This document shows, one piece after another, positions 16,455-24,450 of a stretch of 37,852 nt of DNA (position 1 is the first letter of the stretch; each line of letters begins with the position of its first letter). This DNA is from Flavonifractor sp. An82. GTDB taxonomy: Bacteria > Bacillota > Clostridia > Oscillospirales > Oscillospiraceae. The stretch covers positions 1 to 37,852 of the forward strand of contig NZ_NFHG01000023.1 of NCBI RefSeq assembly GCF_002159265.1. Direction: 5' to 3'. A program made the translations under genes and the position numbers. Below the pieces are notes generated by a model, which saw only the letters and a program-made list of their open reading frames with translations, searched no databases and was not told the DNA's origin.

Positions 16455-17246
16455 ATGCAAATGGACAAAATGGTAATCTTTCATAACCTGCTGGACGAAA
16501 ACGCCCGCCCTGCTATGGAGCGCTGGTTTCGCCGCAGCCACGTGCCCGACGTACTGGTTCAATTTCCCTGGACGGTCCGCTATCTGCTATACCGTCCCGT
16601 GCCCGCCCCTCCCGGAGCGGAAAACGCCGGTTTGTATACCTACCGCATCCATGAAAACTGGGCTTTTCACATTGATGACCGGCGGGGCCGTAAAGGCCTG
16701 ATCGGCATGACCCCCGAACCAGTGAAAGACGTTATTGATGCTGATATCATCCATATTCCGGCCGAACCCACCGAGGATTTTCTGGGCCAGGACTGGAGTT
16801 ATGAACAGCACCCTATCCTCCGCTGGGTAATCGCCTACCGCTACCCTGTAGGAACAGATAAAGAGGCATGCGATCGCTTCTTCTTGGATGTACAGGCCAA
16901 GGAGATTATGCAGATGCCCGGGTTGATCCGTTTCTTCAGTCATAAGGCGATTGAATTTGAGGGCAGCGCCCTACCCGTCACCACCAGCGACAAGCTGGAG
17001 GGCGGTGACCAGAGCAAGCTGGCCAATCTGATGCGACACTGGGACCGGCTGTCCGAGCTATGGTTTGAGTGCAACGATGACTGGGTAAACGCGGTGCTGC
17101 GTAATCCGCCCAAGTTTACCAAACCTGATTGGGCCACCTCTGATACCTTTCCCTTCCTCAAGCCCAAGGATGATTTCATCCACACCTTCCTGCTGGAGTC
17201 TCCCGACTGCGACTTCGCTAAAAACTTTTCTCAGTTGTACTATTGA
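16455..17246 (+). CDS. Bacterial chalcone isomerase-like protein (ferredoxin-like / EthD-type fold)
   Basis: 263 residues from the ATG at 16455, with AGGAGG 7 bases upstream. By memory it matches the chalcone isomerase of Eubacterium ramulus in several blocks: ARPAMERWFRRSHVPD (candidate catalytic His29), YRIHENWAFHIDDR, and near the C-terminus WFECNDDWVNAV and KPDWATSDTFPFLKP, in the same order. The middle lacks a segment of about 20-30 residues present in that enzyme. Two ferredoxin-like repeats are apparent (about 5-80 and 120-190). The known enzyme isomerises chalcones to flavanones in flavonoid breakdown; here it is divergent from a GntP-type permease and VOC gene under LysR control. The substrate may differ. 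No other flavonoid genes in view. Confidence 0.7.
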   Translation: MQMDKMVIFHNLLDENARPAMERWFRRSHVPDVLVQFPWTVRYLLYRPVPAPPGAENAGLYTYRIHENWAFHIDDRRGRKGLIGMTPEPVKDVIDADIIHIPAEPTEDFLGQDWSYEQHPILRWVIAYRYPVGTDKEACDRFFLDVQAKEIMQMPGLIRFFSHKAIEFEGSALPVTTSDKLEGGDQSKLANLMRHWDRLSELWFECNDDWVNAVLRNPPKFTKPDWATSDTFPFLKPKDDFIHTFLLESPDCDFAKNFSQLYY

Positions 17247-17356
17247 CCTGACACACAGCAGCACACTTTGTCTACGCACCTCCTCCCTGTCCCCAGCGTA
17301 TACTGGGACTGTGAAGGGCAGACGCCTCTCACAAATTTGATTGGGGGTACTTCATC

Positions 17357-17572
17357 ATGTGCTGTAGCAACTGGAATCGCTGCTGCTGCCGCTGCTGTGG
17401 CTGCCGCTCCTCCCAGAACTCCGGGAACACCAATTCCCAGTTCTCCAACCTCTCCATCTCCATGGAGTCCGGGAATGGCACCGGCCTGCCGGTGTATCTC
17501 ACCATCCCCGCTTACCTGTGGGGCAACACCCAGGACGAGGACGACAACTCCTGCGGCTGCCGCTGCTGCTAA
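17357..17572 (+). CDS. Small Cys-rich protein, 71 aa
   Basis: Starts MCCSNWNRCCCRCCGCRSS and ends DEDDNSCGCRCC: 12 of 71 residues are Cys, eight in the first 16 and four in the last six, framing a Cys-free middle rich in Ser, Asn and Gly with a short LPVYLTIPAYLW segment. GGGGG lies about 8-9 bases upstream of the ATG. No signal peptide or known family that I can name. Cys-clustered termini recall spore-coat or metal-binding proteins. Two hairpins follow, the second a strong terminator, so it is an independent unit. CDS call rests on composition, ribosome site and terminator. Confidence 0.7.
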   Translation: MCCSNWNRCCCRCCGCRSSQNSGNTNSQFSNLSISMESGNGTGLPVYLTIPAYLWGNTQDEDDNSCGCRCC

Positions 17573-17578
17573 ACCCCG

Positions 17579-17598
17579 CGCCGCCCTTCATCGGGCGG
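17579..17598 (+). terminator. Hairpin after the Cys-rich gene
   Basis: GCCGCCC-TTCATC-GGGCGGC, perfect 7-base stem, right after the stop, without a T-run. It may protect the mRNA end or assist the next terminator. Confidence 0.4.
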
Positions 17599-17616
17599 CT
17601 ACTTACCCCCAATTTT

Positions 17617-17648
17617 CGCCCTGCGATCAAATCGCAGGGCGTTTTTTT
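17617..17648 (+). terminator. Terminator of the Cys-rich gene
   Basis: Perfect 11-base stem CGCCCTGCGAT (17617-17627) with 17631-17641, loop CAA, then seven T. Confidence 0.92.
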
Positions 17649-17709
17649 ATCCCCTTTTGTGAATTTAAACAGTTCTATGATCTGATCTCAGCGGTTTCCA
17701 AAAAAAGTC

Positions 17710-17737
17710 TTGACAAATCCAAAACGCCTGATAAAAT
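17710..17737 (+). promoter_or_regulatory. Promoter of the fatty-acid synthesis operon
   Basis: TTGACA (17710-17715), 16-base spacer, TAAAAT (17732-17737). Start of transcription would be near 17744, inside the 42-bp palindrome. Confidence 0.75.
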
Positions 17738-17741
17738 ATGC

Positions 17742-17783
17742 TTAAATTATTTTATTTAAAAATTTTTAAGTAAAATGATTTAA
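17742..17783. promoter_or_regulatory. 42-bp palindrome at the start of the fatty-acid operon transcript, probable operator
   Basis: Left arm 17742-17762 and right arm 17763-17783 are reverse complements in 19 of 21 positions, and both exceptions would be U-G pairs in RNA. The core is TTATTTAAAAA/TTTTTAAGTAA. It directly follows the predicted -10. The position fits a repressor site for the MarR/FabT-like protein encoded at the end of the cluster; it could also form a 5' hairpin in the mRNA. Confidence 0.65.
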
Positions 17784-17819
17784 CTAAATTTTTTGAATTA
17801 TTTTGTGAGGAGCATTATC

Positions 17820-18050
17820 ATGGATTTTGAGAAGATTAAGGATATCATTGTGGAGACCCTGAGCTGCGACGCCGACAAGGTGACCCCCGAGGCCCGTCTG
17901 GCTGAGGACCTGGAGGCCGATTCCCTGGCCGCCGTGGAGCTGTCCATGGCTCTGGAGGAGGCCTTCGGCGTGACCATCGCCGACGAGGACCTGCCCAACA
18001 TGAAGACTGTGGGCGACCTGATGAAGTACATCGAGGATCACGCTGAGTAA
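17820..18050 (+). CDS. acpP: Acyl carrier protein
   Basis: 76 residues. ATG at 17820, with GAGGAG 6-7 bases upstream; a longer frame from 17793 has no ribosome site. The 4'-phosphopantetheine attachment site is Ser35 in EADSLAAVELSMALEE, and helices II and III have the usual acidic residues (EDLEADS, IADEDLPNMKTVGDLMKYIEDHAE). It carries growing acyl chains to all enzymes encoded downstream. Followed by an intrinsic terminator before accB, so it probably is made in excess. Confidence 0.97.
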   Translation: MDFEKIKDIIVETLSCDADKVTPEARLAEDLEADSLAAVELSMALEEAFGVTIADEDLPNMKTVGDLMKYIEDHAE

Positions 18051-18064
18051 TGAGGAAGAAAACG

Positions 18065-18092
18065 GGCATCGGTGCAAACCGATGCCTTTTTT
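18065..18092 (+). terminator. Intrinsic terminator between acpP and accB (partial read-through)
   Basis: Perfect 9-base stem GGCATCGGT (18065-18073) with 18078-18086, loop GCAA, then six T. The downstream genes have no clear promoter of their own, so the terminator probably leaks and sets the acpP to enzyme ratio. Confidence 0.85.
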
Positions 18093-18107
18093 CCGAAAGG
18101 AGCCGCT

Positions 18108-18536
18108 ATGACCAACCAAGAGATCTTTGAGCTGATGACCCGCTTTGACCAGAGCGGCATCACCACCTTCAAGCTGACCACCAAGGACTGCACCCTGGAG
18201 CTGGGCAAGGGCGCCGCCGTCCTCCCCGCCGCTCCCGCCGGTGTAGCCGCTCCCGCTGCCGCCGCCCCTGCGCCTGTCCCCGCGGCTCAGCCCGAGGGCC
18301 CATGCATCACCGCCCCCCTGGTGGGTACCTTCTACGCCGCCTCCGCTCCCGATGCCGCTCCCTTTGTCCAGGTGGGCGACAAGGTAAAGAAGGGGCAGAC
18401 CGTCTGCCTCATGGAGGCCATGAAGATGATGAACGAGGTCCACGCCCCCTGCGACTGCACTATCGAGGCCATTCTCCAGGAGGATGGGGCCCTGGTGTCC
18501 TTCGGGGACCCGCTCATTCGCTACCGGGAAGGGTGA
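18108..18536 (+). CDS. accB: Biotin carboxyl carrier protein of acetyl-CoA carboxylase
   Basis: 142 residues from the ATG at 18108 (AGGAG 5 bases upstream). N-terminal helix region (EIFELMTRFDQSGITTFKL), an Ala/Pro-rich flexible linker (about 38-62) and the C-terminal biotinyl domain with the biotin-accepting Lys106 in LMEAMKMMNEV. Carries the carboxyl group from AccC to AccD/AccA. The stop is 4 bases before the accC start. Confidence 0.96.
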   Translation: MTNQEIFELMTRFDQSGITTFKLTTKDCTLELGKGAAVLPAAPAGVAAPAAAAPAPVPAAQPEGPCITAPLVGTFYAASAPDAAPFVQVGDKVKKGQTVCLMEAMKMMNEVHAPCDCTIEAILQEDGALVSFGDPLIRYREG

Positions 18537-18540
18537 TTCC

Positions 18541-19926
18541 ATGTTCAAGCGTATTTTGATCGCCAACCGGGGCGAGATCGCCGTCCGGGTCTTCCGGGCC
18601 TGCCGGGAGCTGGATATTGAGCCCGTTGTGGTCTACTCCCAGGCTGATTCTGAGGCCCTCCACGTCCAGCTGGCGGAGCAGGCCTGGTGCATCGGTCCCG
18701 CCCGCTCGGCGGACAGCTACCTCAATGTGGACGCCATCCTCACCGTGGCCCAGGCCACGGGATGCGACGCCATCCACCCCGGCTACGGCTTCCTGTCGGA
18801 AAACGCCGACTTTGCCGACGCCTGCGCCCAGGCGGGCATCGCCTTCATCGGCCCTTCCGGCAACGTGATCCGGGCCATGGGCAACAAGGCCGCCGCCCGC
18901 AAGCTGATGGTGGCCGCCGGCGTACCGGTGGTCCCCGGCTCCGACGGGGCGGTGGACACCGCCCAGGAGGCCAAGGCTCTGGCCGATTCCATCGGCTACC
19001 CCGTCCTCATCAAGGCCGCTGCCGGCGGCGGCGGCCGGGGCATGCGCCGGGTGTTTGAGCCCGACCAGCTGATCCCCCTCTTTGAGGAGGCCCGCAGCGA
19101 GTCGGTGGCCTGCTTCGGCAGCGGGGAGATGTATCTGGAGAAGCTGATCCTCAACCCCCGGCACATTGAGTTTCAGATCCTGGCCGACAAAGAGGGCCAT
19201 GTGATCCAGCTGGGGGACCGGGACTGCTCCATCCAGCGGCGCAACCAGAAGCTGCTGGAGGAGTCCCCCTCCAAGGCCCTCACTCCCGAACTGCGGGAGA
19301 AGATGGGGGCCGCCGCCGTGGCCGCCGCCAAAGCTGCCCACTACGAGAACGCCGGCACCATCGAGTTTGTACTGGATCAGGAGGGCAATTTCTATTTCAT
19401 CGAGATGAACACCCGTATCCAGGTGGAGCATCCGGTCACCGAGCTGGTTACCGGTATGGACCTGGTGCGGGAGCAGATCCGCATCGCCGCCGGCCTGCCC
19501 CTGTCCTGCACCCAGGAGGATGTGGTGCAGAAGGGCCATGCCATCGAGTGCCGCATCAACGCCGAGGACCCGGCCAACGACTTCCGCCCCTGCCCCGGCA
19601 AGATCGACTTCGTCCATCTGCCCGGCGGCTTCGGCGTGCGGGTGGATACCGGCCTGTACACCGGCTACACTCTGCCCCCCTACTACGACTCCCTGATGGC
19701 AAAGCTCATCGTGTTCGCCCCCACCCGACTGGAGGCCATCCGTCGGATGCGCCGGGCCCTGGAGGAGCTCATCATTGAGGGACCCGCCAACAACACCGAT
19801 CTGCTCCATCAGATCATGCACCACCCCGACTTCATCCGGGGCAACTACACCACCGGCTATCTGGAGGCCAACATGGACACCCTGCTGGCCTGGAGCCGCA
19901 GCGGAGAGGAGGAAGCTAAGGCATGA
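18541..19926 (+). CDS. accC: Biotin carboxylase subunit of acetyl-CoA carboxylase
   Basis: 461 residues. ATP-grasp enzyme that carboxylates biotin on AccB. Starts MFKRILIANRGEIAVRVFRAC. The glycine-rich loop AAAGGGGRGMRRV is at about 160-172, the lysine/His region KLILNPRHIEFQILADKEGH and the metal/bicarbonate site FIEMNTRIQVEHPVTE follow. Full length. The final TGA overlaps the accD ATG (ATGA). Confidence 0.98.
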   Translation: MFKRILIANRGEIAVRVFRACRELDIEPVVVYSQADSEALHVQLAEQAWCIGPARSADSYLNVDAILTVAQATGCDAIHPGYGFLSENADFADACAQAGIAFIGPSGNVIRAMGNKAAARKLMVAAGVPVVPGSDGAVDTAQEAKALADSIGYPVLIKAAAGGGGRGMRRVFEPDQLIPLFEEARSESVACFGSGEMYLEKLILNPRHIEFQILADKEGHVIQLGDRDCSIQRRNQKLLEESPSKALTPELREKMGAAAVAAAKAAHYENAGTIEFVLDQEGNFYFIEMNTRIQVEHPVTELVTGMDLVREQIRIAAGLPLSCTQEDVVQKGHAIECRINAEDPANDFRPCPGKIDFVHLPGGFGVRVDTGLYTGYTLPPYYDSLMAKLIVFAPTRLEAIRRMRRALEELIIEGPANNTDLLHQIMHHPDFIRGNYTTGYLEANMDTLLAWSRSGEEEAKA

Positions 19927-20789
19927 GCAACGTCTTTGCCCAGCGGCGTCAGAAGCTGCTCAACCTGAAGGCCCTCCGGGGCAGCTCCCCCGCTCCCGCC
20001 CACACCGAGGAGACCTGTCCCGCCTGCGGCGGCACCTTCCGCCGCCGCGACCTGGTCATGGCCCGGTACGTCTGCCCCCTGTGCGGCCACCACTACCCTG
20101 TAGGGGCCTACTACCGGCTGAGCCTGGTGCTGGACAAGGGCACCTTCCGGGAGCTGGATGCCCCTCTGTCCTCCAACGATCCCCTGTCCTTCCCCGGCTA
20201 CGCCGCCAAGCTGGAGGGGGCCCGCCGCCGCACTGGCATGAATGAGGGCGTAGTCACTGCCACCGGCCGCATCCACGGCCAGAAGGTGGCGGTGGGCGCT
20301 CTGGACAGCCGGTTTTTCATGGGCAGCATGAGCGCCGCCCTGGGCGAGAAGGTCACCCGGCTGGTGGAGTACGCCGAAAAATATAAGCTGCCCCTCATCC
20401 TCTTCTCCGCCAGCGGCGGAGCCCGGATGCAGGAGGGCATTCTGTCTCTGATGCAGATGGCCAAAACCTCCGCCGCCCTGGAGCGCTTCTCCCGCAAGGG
20501 GGGGCTGTACATCTCGGTGCTCACCCATCCCACCACCGGCGGCGTCACCGCCAGCTTCGCCAGCCTGGGGGACATCATGCTGGCCGAACCCGGCGCCCTC
20601 ATCGGCTTCGCCGGTCCCCGGGTCATCGAGCAGACCATCGGCGAGAAGCTGCCCGAGGGCTTCCAGAGTGCCGAGTACCTGCTGGAGCACGGCTTCCTGG
20701 ACGCCATCGTCCCCCGGGCCCATCTGCGGGACACTCTGATCCAGCTGCTGAAACTCCACGGAAAAGGAGGGAGCGACCGTGGCAAATAA
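19923..20789 (+). CDS. accD: Acetyl-CoA carboxylase carboxyltransferase beta subunit
   Basis: 288 residues. N-terminal zinc ribbon CPACGG … CPLCGH (about 33-60), then the crotonase-like carboxyltransferase domain with SASGGARMQEG and THPTTGGVTASFA. Makes malonyl-CoA together with AccA. Translation is coupled to accC by ATGA, and its end overlaps accA by 11 bases. Confidence 0.97.
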   Translation: MSNVFAQRRQKLLNLKALRGSSPAPAHTEETCPACGGTFRRRDLVMARYVCPLCGHHYPVGAYYRLSLVLDKGTFRELDAPLSSNDPLSFPGYAAKLEGARRRTGMNEGVVTATGRIHGQKVAVGALDSRFFMGSMSAALGEKVTRLVEYAEKYKLPLILFSASGGARMQEGILSLMQMAKTSAALERFSRKGGLYISVLTHPTTGGVTASFASLGDIMLAEPGALIGFAGPRVIEQTIGEKLPEGFQSAEYLLEHGFLDAIVPRAHLRDTLIQLLKLHGKGGSDRGK

Positions 20790-21600
20790 TCTTACCCCCG
20801 CCCAGCGGGTGGCCATGGCCCGCCATCAGGAGCGGCCGGGCACCGCAGATTTTATCGCCGCCCTCTTCACCGACTTCTTTGAGCAGCGTGGCGATCGTCT
20901 GTGCGCCGACGACGGCAGCATTTTGGGGGGCGTGGCCCTCTTCCACGGCCAGCCGGTCACCGTCATCGGCCACCGGAAGGGCCGCACCCTGGAGGAGCAT
21001 CTGGCCTACCACTTCGGCATGCCCTCCCCCGAGGGCTACCGCAAGGCCCAGCGGCTGATGGAGCAGGCGGAAAAATTCCGCCGCCCCGTCATCACCTTCA
21101 TCGACACCCCCGGCGCCTACCCCGGCCTGGAGGCCGAGGCCCGTGGCCAGGGGGAGGCCATCGCCCGCACCCTGGCCCTCTCCTCCGCCCTCACCGTTCC
21201 GGTGATCTCGGTGGTCACCGGTGAGGGAGGCAGCGGCGGCGCCCTGGCCCTGGGCGTGGGCAACAAGGTCCTCATGCTGGAGAACGCCGTCTACTCCGTC
21301 CTCTCCCCCGAGGGCTTTGCCGCCATCCTGTGGAAGGACTCCTCCCGCAGCGACGAGGCCTGCGACGTGATGAAGCTCACCGCCGCGGACCTCTTGGAGC
21401 TGGGCGTCATTGATGCCGTCATTCCCGAGCCCGCCGAAGGAGCCCATACCAATCTGCACGGCGTGTGCAAGGCGCTGGACGCCGTGCTGGTGAAGGAGCT
21501 GTCCGCCCTGAACAAGATGAACGGCCAGGCGCTGGCCGCACAACGCTATAAAAAATTCCGCCTGATGGGCAGTAAGGCCCTGAGAAAGGAGCGCCCATGA
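20779..21600 (+). CDS. accA: Acetyl-CoA carboxylase carboxyltransferase alpha subunit
   Basis: 273 residues from a GTG at 20779, with GGAGGGAG upstream inside accD. Typical motifs: RGDRLCADDGSILGG, IDTPGAYPGLEAEARGQGEAIA and GEGGSGGALALGVGNKVLMLENAVYSVLSPEG. It is about 40 residues shorter at the N-terminus than the E. coli protein, as in many Gram-positives. Final TGA overlaps the fabH ATG. Confidence 0.97.
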   Translation: MANNLTPAQRVAMARHQERPGTADFIAALFTDFFEQRGDRLCADDGSILGGVALFHGQPVTVIGHRKGRTLEEHLAYHFGMPSPEGYRKAQRLMEQAEKFRRPVITFIDTPGAYPGLEAEARGQGEAIARTLALSSALTVPVISVVTGEGGSGGALALGVGNKVLMLENAVYSVLSPEGFAAILWKDSSRSDEACDVMKLTAADLLELGVIDAVIPEPAEGAHTNLHGVCKALDAVLVKELSALNKMNGQALAAQRYKKFRLMGSKALRKERP

Positions 21601-22547
21601 ACGGAATCAAACTGCTGAGTACCGGTTCCGCCCTGCCCCGGCAGGCGGTAACCAATGACGATATGGCCAAGATCGTGGAGACCAGCGACGAGTGGATCGC
21701 CGCCCGCACCGGTATCCGCAGCCGCTACCACTGCACCGACGGCGAGAGCCACACCACCCTGTGTCTGGCCGCCGCCAAGCAGGCTCTGGATCGCTCCGGC
21801 ATCGGCCCGGAGCAGATCGGGGTGTGTATCGTGGCCACCCTGTCCCAGGACTTCCTCACCCCTGCCGCCGCCTGTATCCTTCAGCGGGATCTGGGCTTTC
21901 CGGAGGACACGGTGTGCTTTGACCTGAACGCCGCCTGTTCCGGCTTTGTATACGGCCTGCACACGGCAGAGTGCCTGCTGGCCGCTTCCGCCCGGAAGTA
22001 CGGCCTCGTCGTGGGCGTGGAGGCTCTGAGCCGCATCATCGACTTTACTGACCGAGGCACCTGCGTCCTCTTCGGGGACGGAGCCGGCGCCGCCGTGGTG
22101 GAGTGGCGGGAAGACTATCCCTCCCTCCACGCCGTGCTGGGCTGCCGGGGCAACCAGGATGCCCTCTATGTGCCCGGCGCCAATGCCCCCGTTCCCTCCT
22201 ACATCCACATGGACGGCAAGGCGGTGTTCCGTTTCGCCGTGGAGGCTCTCCCCCGCTGCGCCAAAGAGGTGGCAGCGAAGGCGGGCATTACCCTGGACGA
22301 TGTGGACCGCTTTGTGTTCCACCAGGCCAATCAGCGCATCATCGACTTTGCGGTGAAGAAGCTGGGGGCTGATCCCGCCAAGTGCACCGGCAACATCGCC
22401 CGCACCGGCAACACCTCCGCCGCCAGCGTGCCCCTGCTGCTGGATGAGCTGGTCACCTCCGGCCAGCTGACCTCCGGCCAGAAGGCCCTGTGCGTGGGCT
22501 TCGGCGGGGGACTGACCTGGGCGGGAGCGCTTTTGGAATTGGCATAA
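21597..22547 (+). CDS. fabH: Beta-ketoacyl-ACP synthase III
   Basis: 316 residues. Condenses acetyl- or branched acyl-CoA with malonyl-ACP to start chains. Thiolase fold with the catalytic triad Cys114 (NAACSGFVYGL), His242 (FHQANQRII) and Asn272 (ARTGNTSAASVPL). Begins the fab part of the operon, coupled to accA by ATGA. A 49-base gap follows, the longest within the operon after the acpP terminator. Confidence 0.97.
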   Translation: MNGIKLLSTGSALPRQAVTNDDMAKIVETSDEWIAARTGIRSRYHCTDGESHTTLCLAAAKQALDRSGIGPEQIGVCIVATLSQDFLTPAAACILQRDLGFPEDTVCFDLNAACSGFVYGLHTAECLLAASARKYGLVVGVEALSRIIDFTDRGTCVLFGDGAGAAVVEWREDYPSLHAVLGCRGNQDALYVPGANAPVPSYIHMDGKAVFRFAVEALPRCAKEVAAKAGITLDDVDRFVFHQANQRIIDFAVKKLGADPAKCTGNIARTGNTSAASVPLLLDELVTSGQLTSGQKALCVGFGGGLTWAGALLELA

Positions 22548-22596
22548 GGAAACAGGCGACCTTTATGGCCGTCCGTTGTTAGATAAGGAGTCTTCC

Positions 22597-23523
22597 ATGA
22601 AATTGAACGAACTTCTGGGGATCGAATTCCCCATTATTCAGGGCGGCATGGCCAATGTGGCCACCGGCGCTTTCGCCGCAGCCGTATCCAATGCCGGCGC
22701 TCTGGGCCTCATCGGCTCCGGCGGCATGGATGCCGACGCCCTGCGCCGTGAGATCCAGGCGGCCAAGTCCTCCACCAACAAGCCCTTCGGCGTCAACCTG
22801 ATGCTGATGAATCCCCACATCGAGGACCTGGCCAAGGTCGTGGTAGAGGAGGGCGTCCAGGTGGTGACCACCGGCGCCGGCAACCCCGGCAAGTACGTCC
22901 CCGCCTGGAAGGAGGCCGGCATCAAGGTCTTCCCCGTGGTGGCCGCTCCCATCCTGGCCAAGCGGCTGGAGCGCTACGGCATTGACGGTGTCATCGCCGA
23001 GGGCACCGAGAGCGGCGGCCACGTAGGCGAGATGACCACCATGGCCCTGGTGCCCCAGGTAGTGGACGCGGTAAGCGTGCCTGTCATCGCCGCCGGCGGC
23101 ATTGCCGACGGCCGTCAGATGGCCGCTGCCTTCGCCCTTGGGGCCTGCGGCGTGCAGATCGGCACCTGCCTGCTGGCCAGTGAGGAATGCCCCATCCACG
23201 ACAACTACAAGCAGGCCGTGGTGAAGGCCGGCGCCAACGATACCACCGTCACCGGCCGCACCGGCGGGGCCCCCGTCCGGGTGCTCAAGAATAAGATGGC
23301 CCGGGAGTACCTGCGCATGGAGAAGCAGAACCTGCCCCTGGAGGAGATGGAGAAGCTGACCCTGGGCTCCCTCCGCCGGGCCGTATTCGACGGCAATCTG
23401 GACACCGGCAGCTTTATGGCCGGGCAGGTGGCCGGTATGGTGAAGGAGGTCCGCCCTCTGCGGGCCATTTTTGAAGATATGATGAGCGGCTGTCAGGCCG
23501 TTGTGAAAGGACTGAACCTATGA
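22597..23523 (+). CDS. fabK: Enoyl-ACP reductase II (FMN-dependent)
   Basis: 308 residues from the ATG at 22597 (AAGGAG 6 bases upstream). A nitronate-monooxygenase-like TIM barrel: GIEFPIIQGGMANVATG at the start, the conserved EGTESGGHVGE at about 137-147 with its catalytic-region His, and VIAAGGIADGRQMAAAFALGACGVQIGT as the FMN phosphate site. It reduces enoyl-ACP, the last step of the cycle. No fabI or fabL in the window, so it is the enoyl reductase here; FabK-type organisms are naturally triclosan-insensitive. Confidence 0.95.
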   Translation: MKLNELLGIEFPIIQGGMANVATGAFAAAVSNAGALGLIGSGGMDADALRREIQAAKSSTNKPFGVNLMLMNPHIEDLAKVVVEEGVQVVTTGAGNPGKYVPAWKEAGIKVFPVVAAPILAKRLERYGIDGVIAEGTESGGHVGEMTTMALVPQVVDAVSVPVIAAGGIADGRQMAAAFALGACGVQIGTCLLASEECPIHDNYKQAVVKAGANDTTVTGRTGGAPVRVLKNKMAREYLRMEKQNLPLEEMEKLTLGSLRRAVFDGNLDTGSFMAGQVAGMVKEVRPLRAIFEDMMSGCQAVVKGLNL

Positions 23524-24446
23524 GCCTCGCATTTTTGTATGCCGGACAGGGCAGCCAGCACCCCGGCATGGGAGCTGACCTCTATGAGACCTATCCCATG
23601 TTCAAGCAGGTGCTGGACAGCGCTGACGTGGATTTTGACCTGAAGACGGTGTCCTTTACCGACCCCGACGGGGTGCTGAACCAGACCCAGTACACCCAGC
23701 CCTGCATGGTGGCCTTTGCCGCCGGCATGACCGCCATCCTCTCTGAGCTGGGCATCCGTCCCGACTACGCCGCCGGTCTCAGCCTGGGCGAGTATTCCGC
23801 TCTCCAGGCCGCCGGGGTATTCACCCCTGCCCAGGCCATCTCCCTGGCCGCCTTCCGGGGCAAAGCTATGGCCTCCGCCTGCGCCGGTATGGCCTGCGGC
23901 ATGAGCGCCGTGCTGGGGCTGGACCGGGAGAAGCTCCAGCAGGCCTGCGACCAGGCCTCCGACCTGGGCGTGGTGGAGATCGCCAACTACAACTGCCCCG
24001 GCCAGCTGGTCATCGGCGGTGTACAGGCCGCCGTGGACAAAGCCGCCGCATTGGCCCGCGAGCTGGGCGCCAAGCGCTGCCTGCCCCTGAAGGTCAGCGG
24101 TCCCTTCCACACCTCCCTGCTGCGTCCCGCCGGCGACGCTTTAAGGGAGAAGTTCCAGGAGATCACCTTTGGCCAGATGGCCTTCCCGGTGCTCTTCAAC
24201 TGCCTGGGCCGGGAGATGGGGGAGAACGACACCATCCCCGCCCTGCTGGAAAAGCAGGTCCAGTCCTCCGTCTACATGGAGGACACCATCCGCCGGCTGG
24301 AGGAGCTGGGGGTGGACACCATCGTGGAGATCGGTCCGGGCAAGGCTCTCAGCGGCTTTGTGAAGAAGACCGCTCCCTCCATCAAGACCTACGCCGTGGA
24401 GACCTGCGCCGATGTGGTGGCCCTCTCCGCCGCTTTGAAAGGATAA
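23520..24446 (+). CDS. fabD: Malonyl-CoA:ACP transacylase
   Basis: 308 residues. The ATG overlaps the fabK stop (ATGA). Starts SLAFLYAGQGSQHPGMG. Nucleophile Ser88 is in GLSLGEYSAL: the usual GHSLG has Leu in place of His before the Ser, a variant also seen in other Clostridia. Catalytic His197 in SGPFHTSLL. Transfers malonyl from CoA to ACP. Four bases separate it from fabG. Confidence 0.96.
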   Translation: MSLAFLYAGQGSQHPGMGADLYETYPMFKQVLDSADVDFDLKTVSFTDPDGVLNQTQYTQPCMVAFAAGMTAILSELGIRPDYAAGLSLGEYSALQAAGVFTPAQAISLAAFRGKAMASACAGMACGMSAVLGLDREKLQQACDQASDLGVVEIANYNCPGQLVIGGVQAAVDKAAALARELGAKRCLPLKVSGPFHTSLLRPAGDALREKFQEITFGQMAFPVLFNCLGREMGENDTIPALLEKQVQSSVYMEDTIRRLEELGVDTIVEIGPGKALSGFVKKTAPSIKTYAVETCADVVALSAALKG

Positions 24447-24450
24447 CTGT

